A stretch of 64,000 nucleotides of DNA from Cornus controversa (Eukaryota; Streptophyta; Magnoliopsida; Cornales; Cornaceae). Positions within the stretch are counted from its first letter, which is position 1. Each line of letters opens with the position of its first letter. Below the pieces are notes generated by a model that worked only from the letters and a program-made list of their open reading frames with translations, was not told the DNA's origin and ran no database searches. Position numbers and translations under genes: made by a program. Location of the stretch: positions 47,975,755 to 48,039,754 of the forward strand of contig CM048853.1 in NCBI GenBank assembly GCA_026545225.1. The letters run 5' to 3'. Shown here piece by piece: positions 62,271-64,000 of this stretch.

Positions 62271-64000
62271 TGTCACGCCCCCAAATTTAATTACAAGGAA
62301 CTCTAGTCCGGTACTTGAATTTGGTGCGCGACTTGAAATACAACATCCATCTTACCATACATTCATCCAAAAATTACATATTATAATCATAATATGATCA
62401 TCTAGATCATCTATTACAAAAAATTCATCTAGAGACCTCATCCCTCATTTTGAGAGTCAACCATATACAACAAAAGATAATTACATGCCAAAAAAATTTA
62501 CATATAAATGGCCTCCATCGTCCTGTACCGTGCTTCCATTCACTCGATACCTGAAAATAAAATAGGGTGAGCTCAACAAGCTCAGCAAGAATTGCAAAAT
62601 ACTATCATTGCTCAACAAATTGACTTTGCCTTAAATTCCTATATATAAGGACACGTACAACATTCTTTGTTGATTAGATTCAGTAATTTTTCTTATGATA
62701 ATTAAACGCTAGTTAATTATCATATTCACAATTTCTTTCACACATAGGAATCGTGTTATCAACAATTCCTTATTAAGCTAATCATCTAAAATAACTTAAC
62801 ATAACCTCACATGAGCCCTGGGCTCCCCTCAAATAGATGGCATGCTTAGCCAATAACTGATGTGTATAACATAGTCCCGGACTAAGGAAGCTCGCACATG
62901 TGGCTGGGCTTGTACGTCTACTCACCCAGATGGTCCCAGACCACGTTCATACAATAAGGGCACGCTTCGTCCAATGGCCATAACAAAAAAGTTATACACA
63001 CCCCATAGGTAGGTCCCCTACCATACCTCAGAAATTCTTTAAGAATTTTAACTCATTTTCAAGATTTCAAGCTTTTAGGATTTACTAAATACTTTTAATA
63101 TTTAATAAATCAAATTGTTCTTTTAATGTGACCACTAATCACATTAATTTATCACTTTAGGATTTTACCACACAAAATTTTCTAAACTTAATTATTTTAG
63201 CATAATTAAGTTTATAATGCCAAAATGTACCACTCTAGAATTTTTCGTAGTCTTTAGAGCTTAAATGATATTTTTCTCCAATTTTCACTAAATTGAAACA
63301 AAAAGGAACACTCATTCTTTACCAATATAAAATCTTTTATAATTTATTAAATGTTTTTCACATTTAATAAATTAAATGAGCGAAATGTGTGCATTCACAA
63401 AGCTTAAATTGTCGCTAACCGAATTTTTAATTCTTAGAACCAACTATTCTAACATAACAAGTCCTATTATGCATAAACATAGAATTTCAAAAATTAAACA
63501 TAATTTATGGGCCGTCAAAAACATTTTTCCTCCAAGTTCTAATTTTAGCTCAAAAAAGAAATTCCTTAAGTTTCTTTTAAGTGACCTTGGGCCTATTCTT
63601 AATTTTGGCCCAGTCCAAAATCATGCAACCATTCATTCTTTTAAATGATACTAGGCCTATTTTTAATTTCGGCCCAGTCCAAATCACCTAACCCAAAAAC
63701 TAAACCCATTTAAATTTCCATGGCCCAAACAACACCATTTTTCACCAAACAACCCACTTTCATAATCACTGTTCCATCTCTTCATCACTAAACTGTGAGT
63801 AATTTTATTTCAAAAACAACCAACTCCAAACATGCACAGCTAACACCCTCACACAAGGTTGCTGAAAACCCAAGGCCACCAAGACACCAACCAAACAGAC
63901 CAACCACCCACCATGGAATCGAGCCCATGATCCCACGGCCATGGCAGTCACAACCAACTCTTGAAGGTTACCAAGGCTGCCAAAACAACCATGAACATTC
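62271..64000. mobile_element. Fossil Ty3/Gypsy-like long LTR, runs off the window
   Basis: Starts TGTCACGCCCCCAAATTTAA, a common start of long plant Gypsy LTRs. It contains TACCTGAAAATAAAATAGGG, GTGAGCTCAACAAGCTCAGC and a TCCCGGACTAAGG/GGTCCCAGACC region, also seen in such LTRs. The other end is outside the window. The proline- and histidine-codon-rich stretch at 63720-64000 is probably part of the same LTR. Lineage is uncertain. Confidence 0.45.

Noticed and set aside
1-64000. CRISPR arrays, operons, phage or bacterial defence systems
   Set aside because: Introns, plant repeats and gene types show nuclear plant DNA; no direct-repeat/spacer array was seen.

Overview
The window is nuclear DNA of a eudicot plant. 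It has intron-split genes with GT-AG borders, AT-rich introns, many (AT)n, (GA)n and (GT)n microsatellites, and plant-specific repeats (Au SINE, Helitron, MULE and PIF/Harbinger elements, RTE LINE, LTR fossils). The genes are plant types: an LRR receptor kinase, ALFIN-LIKE PHD proteins and a mitochondrial ribosomal protein L21. I cannot name the species.

Layout. (1) 1-3886, plus strand: the 3' part of an LRR-VIII type receptor-like kinase (HPCA1/At5g49770 type), six exons, open to its stop. (2) 7146-55004, minus strand: a tandem array of ALFIN-LIKE (AL6/AL7-type) units. By splice-site reading, copies 1, 2, 3 and 5 each give one complete reading frame (253, 277, 249 and 263 aa). Copies 4 and 6 are pseudogenes, and a further 3' remnant lies inside intron 3 of copy 1. 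(3) 56187-59354, minus strand: mitochondrial ribosomal protein L21 (NFD1 type), five exons, 283 aa, with a 5'-truncated RTE LINE in an intron. (4) 60.4-64 kb: LTR fossils and gene-free DNA.

Main observation. Copy 1 ends like a normal AL protein, with a complete Cys4-His-Cys3 PHD finger and then a stop. Copies 2-6 all lack the first zinc-binding Cys (Ser instead). They read past the usual stop into a shared 27-37 residue tail holding a 15-18 residue hydrophobic stretch close to the C-terminus, the layout of a tail anchor. The Alfin domain stays well conserved while the PHD finger erodes in steps. The array therefore looks like a local family of Alfin-domain proteins that traded a histone reader for a possible membrane anchor.

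History of the array. Shared insertions order the duplications. An Au SINE and a GGAATG-rich TIR element are common to copies 3, 4 and 5 and absent from 1 and 2. An AT-rich TIR element is common to 5 and 6. Younger insertions with clean target-site duplications (MULE MITEs, PIF/Harbinger, Helitron) fill the spacers. Copy 1 appears to be a chimera that joins exons 1-3 of one unit to exons 4-5 of another across a deletion.
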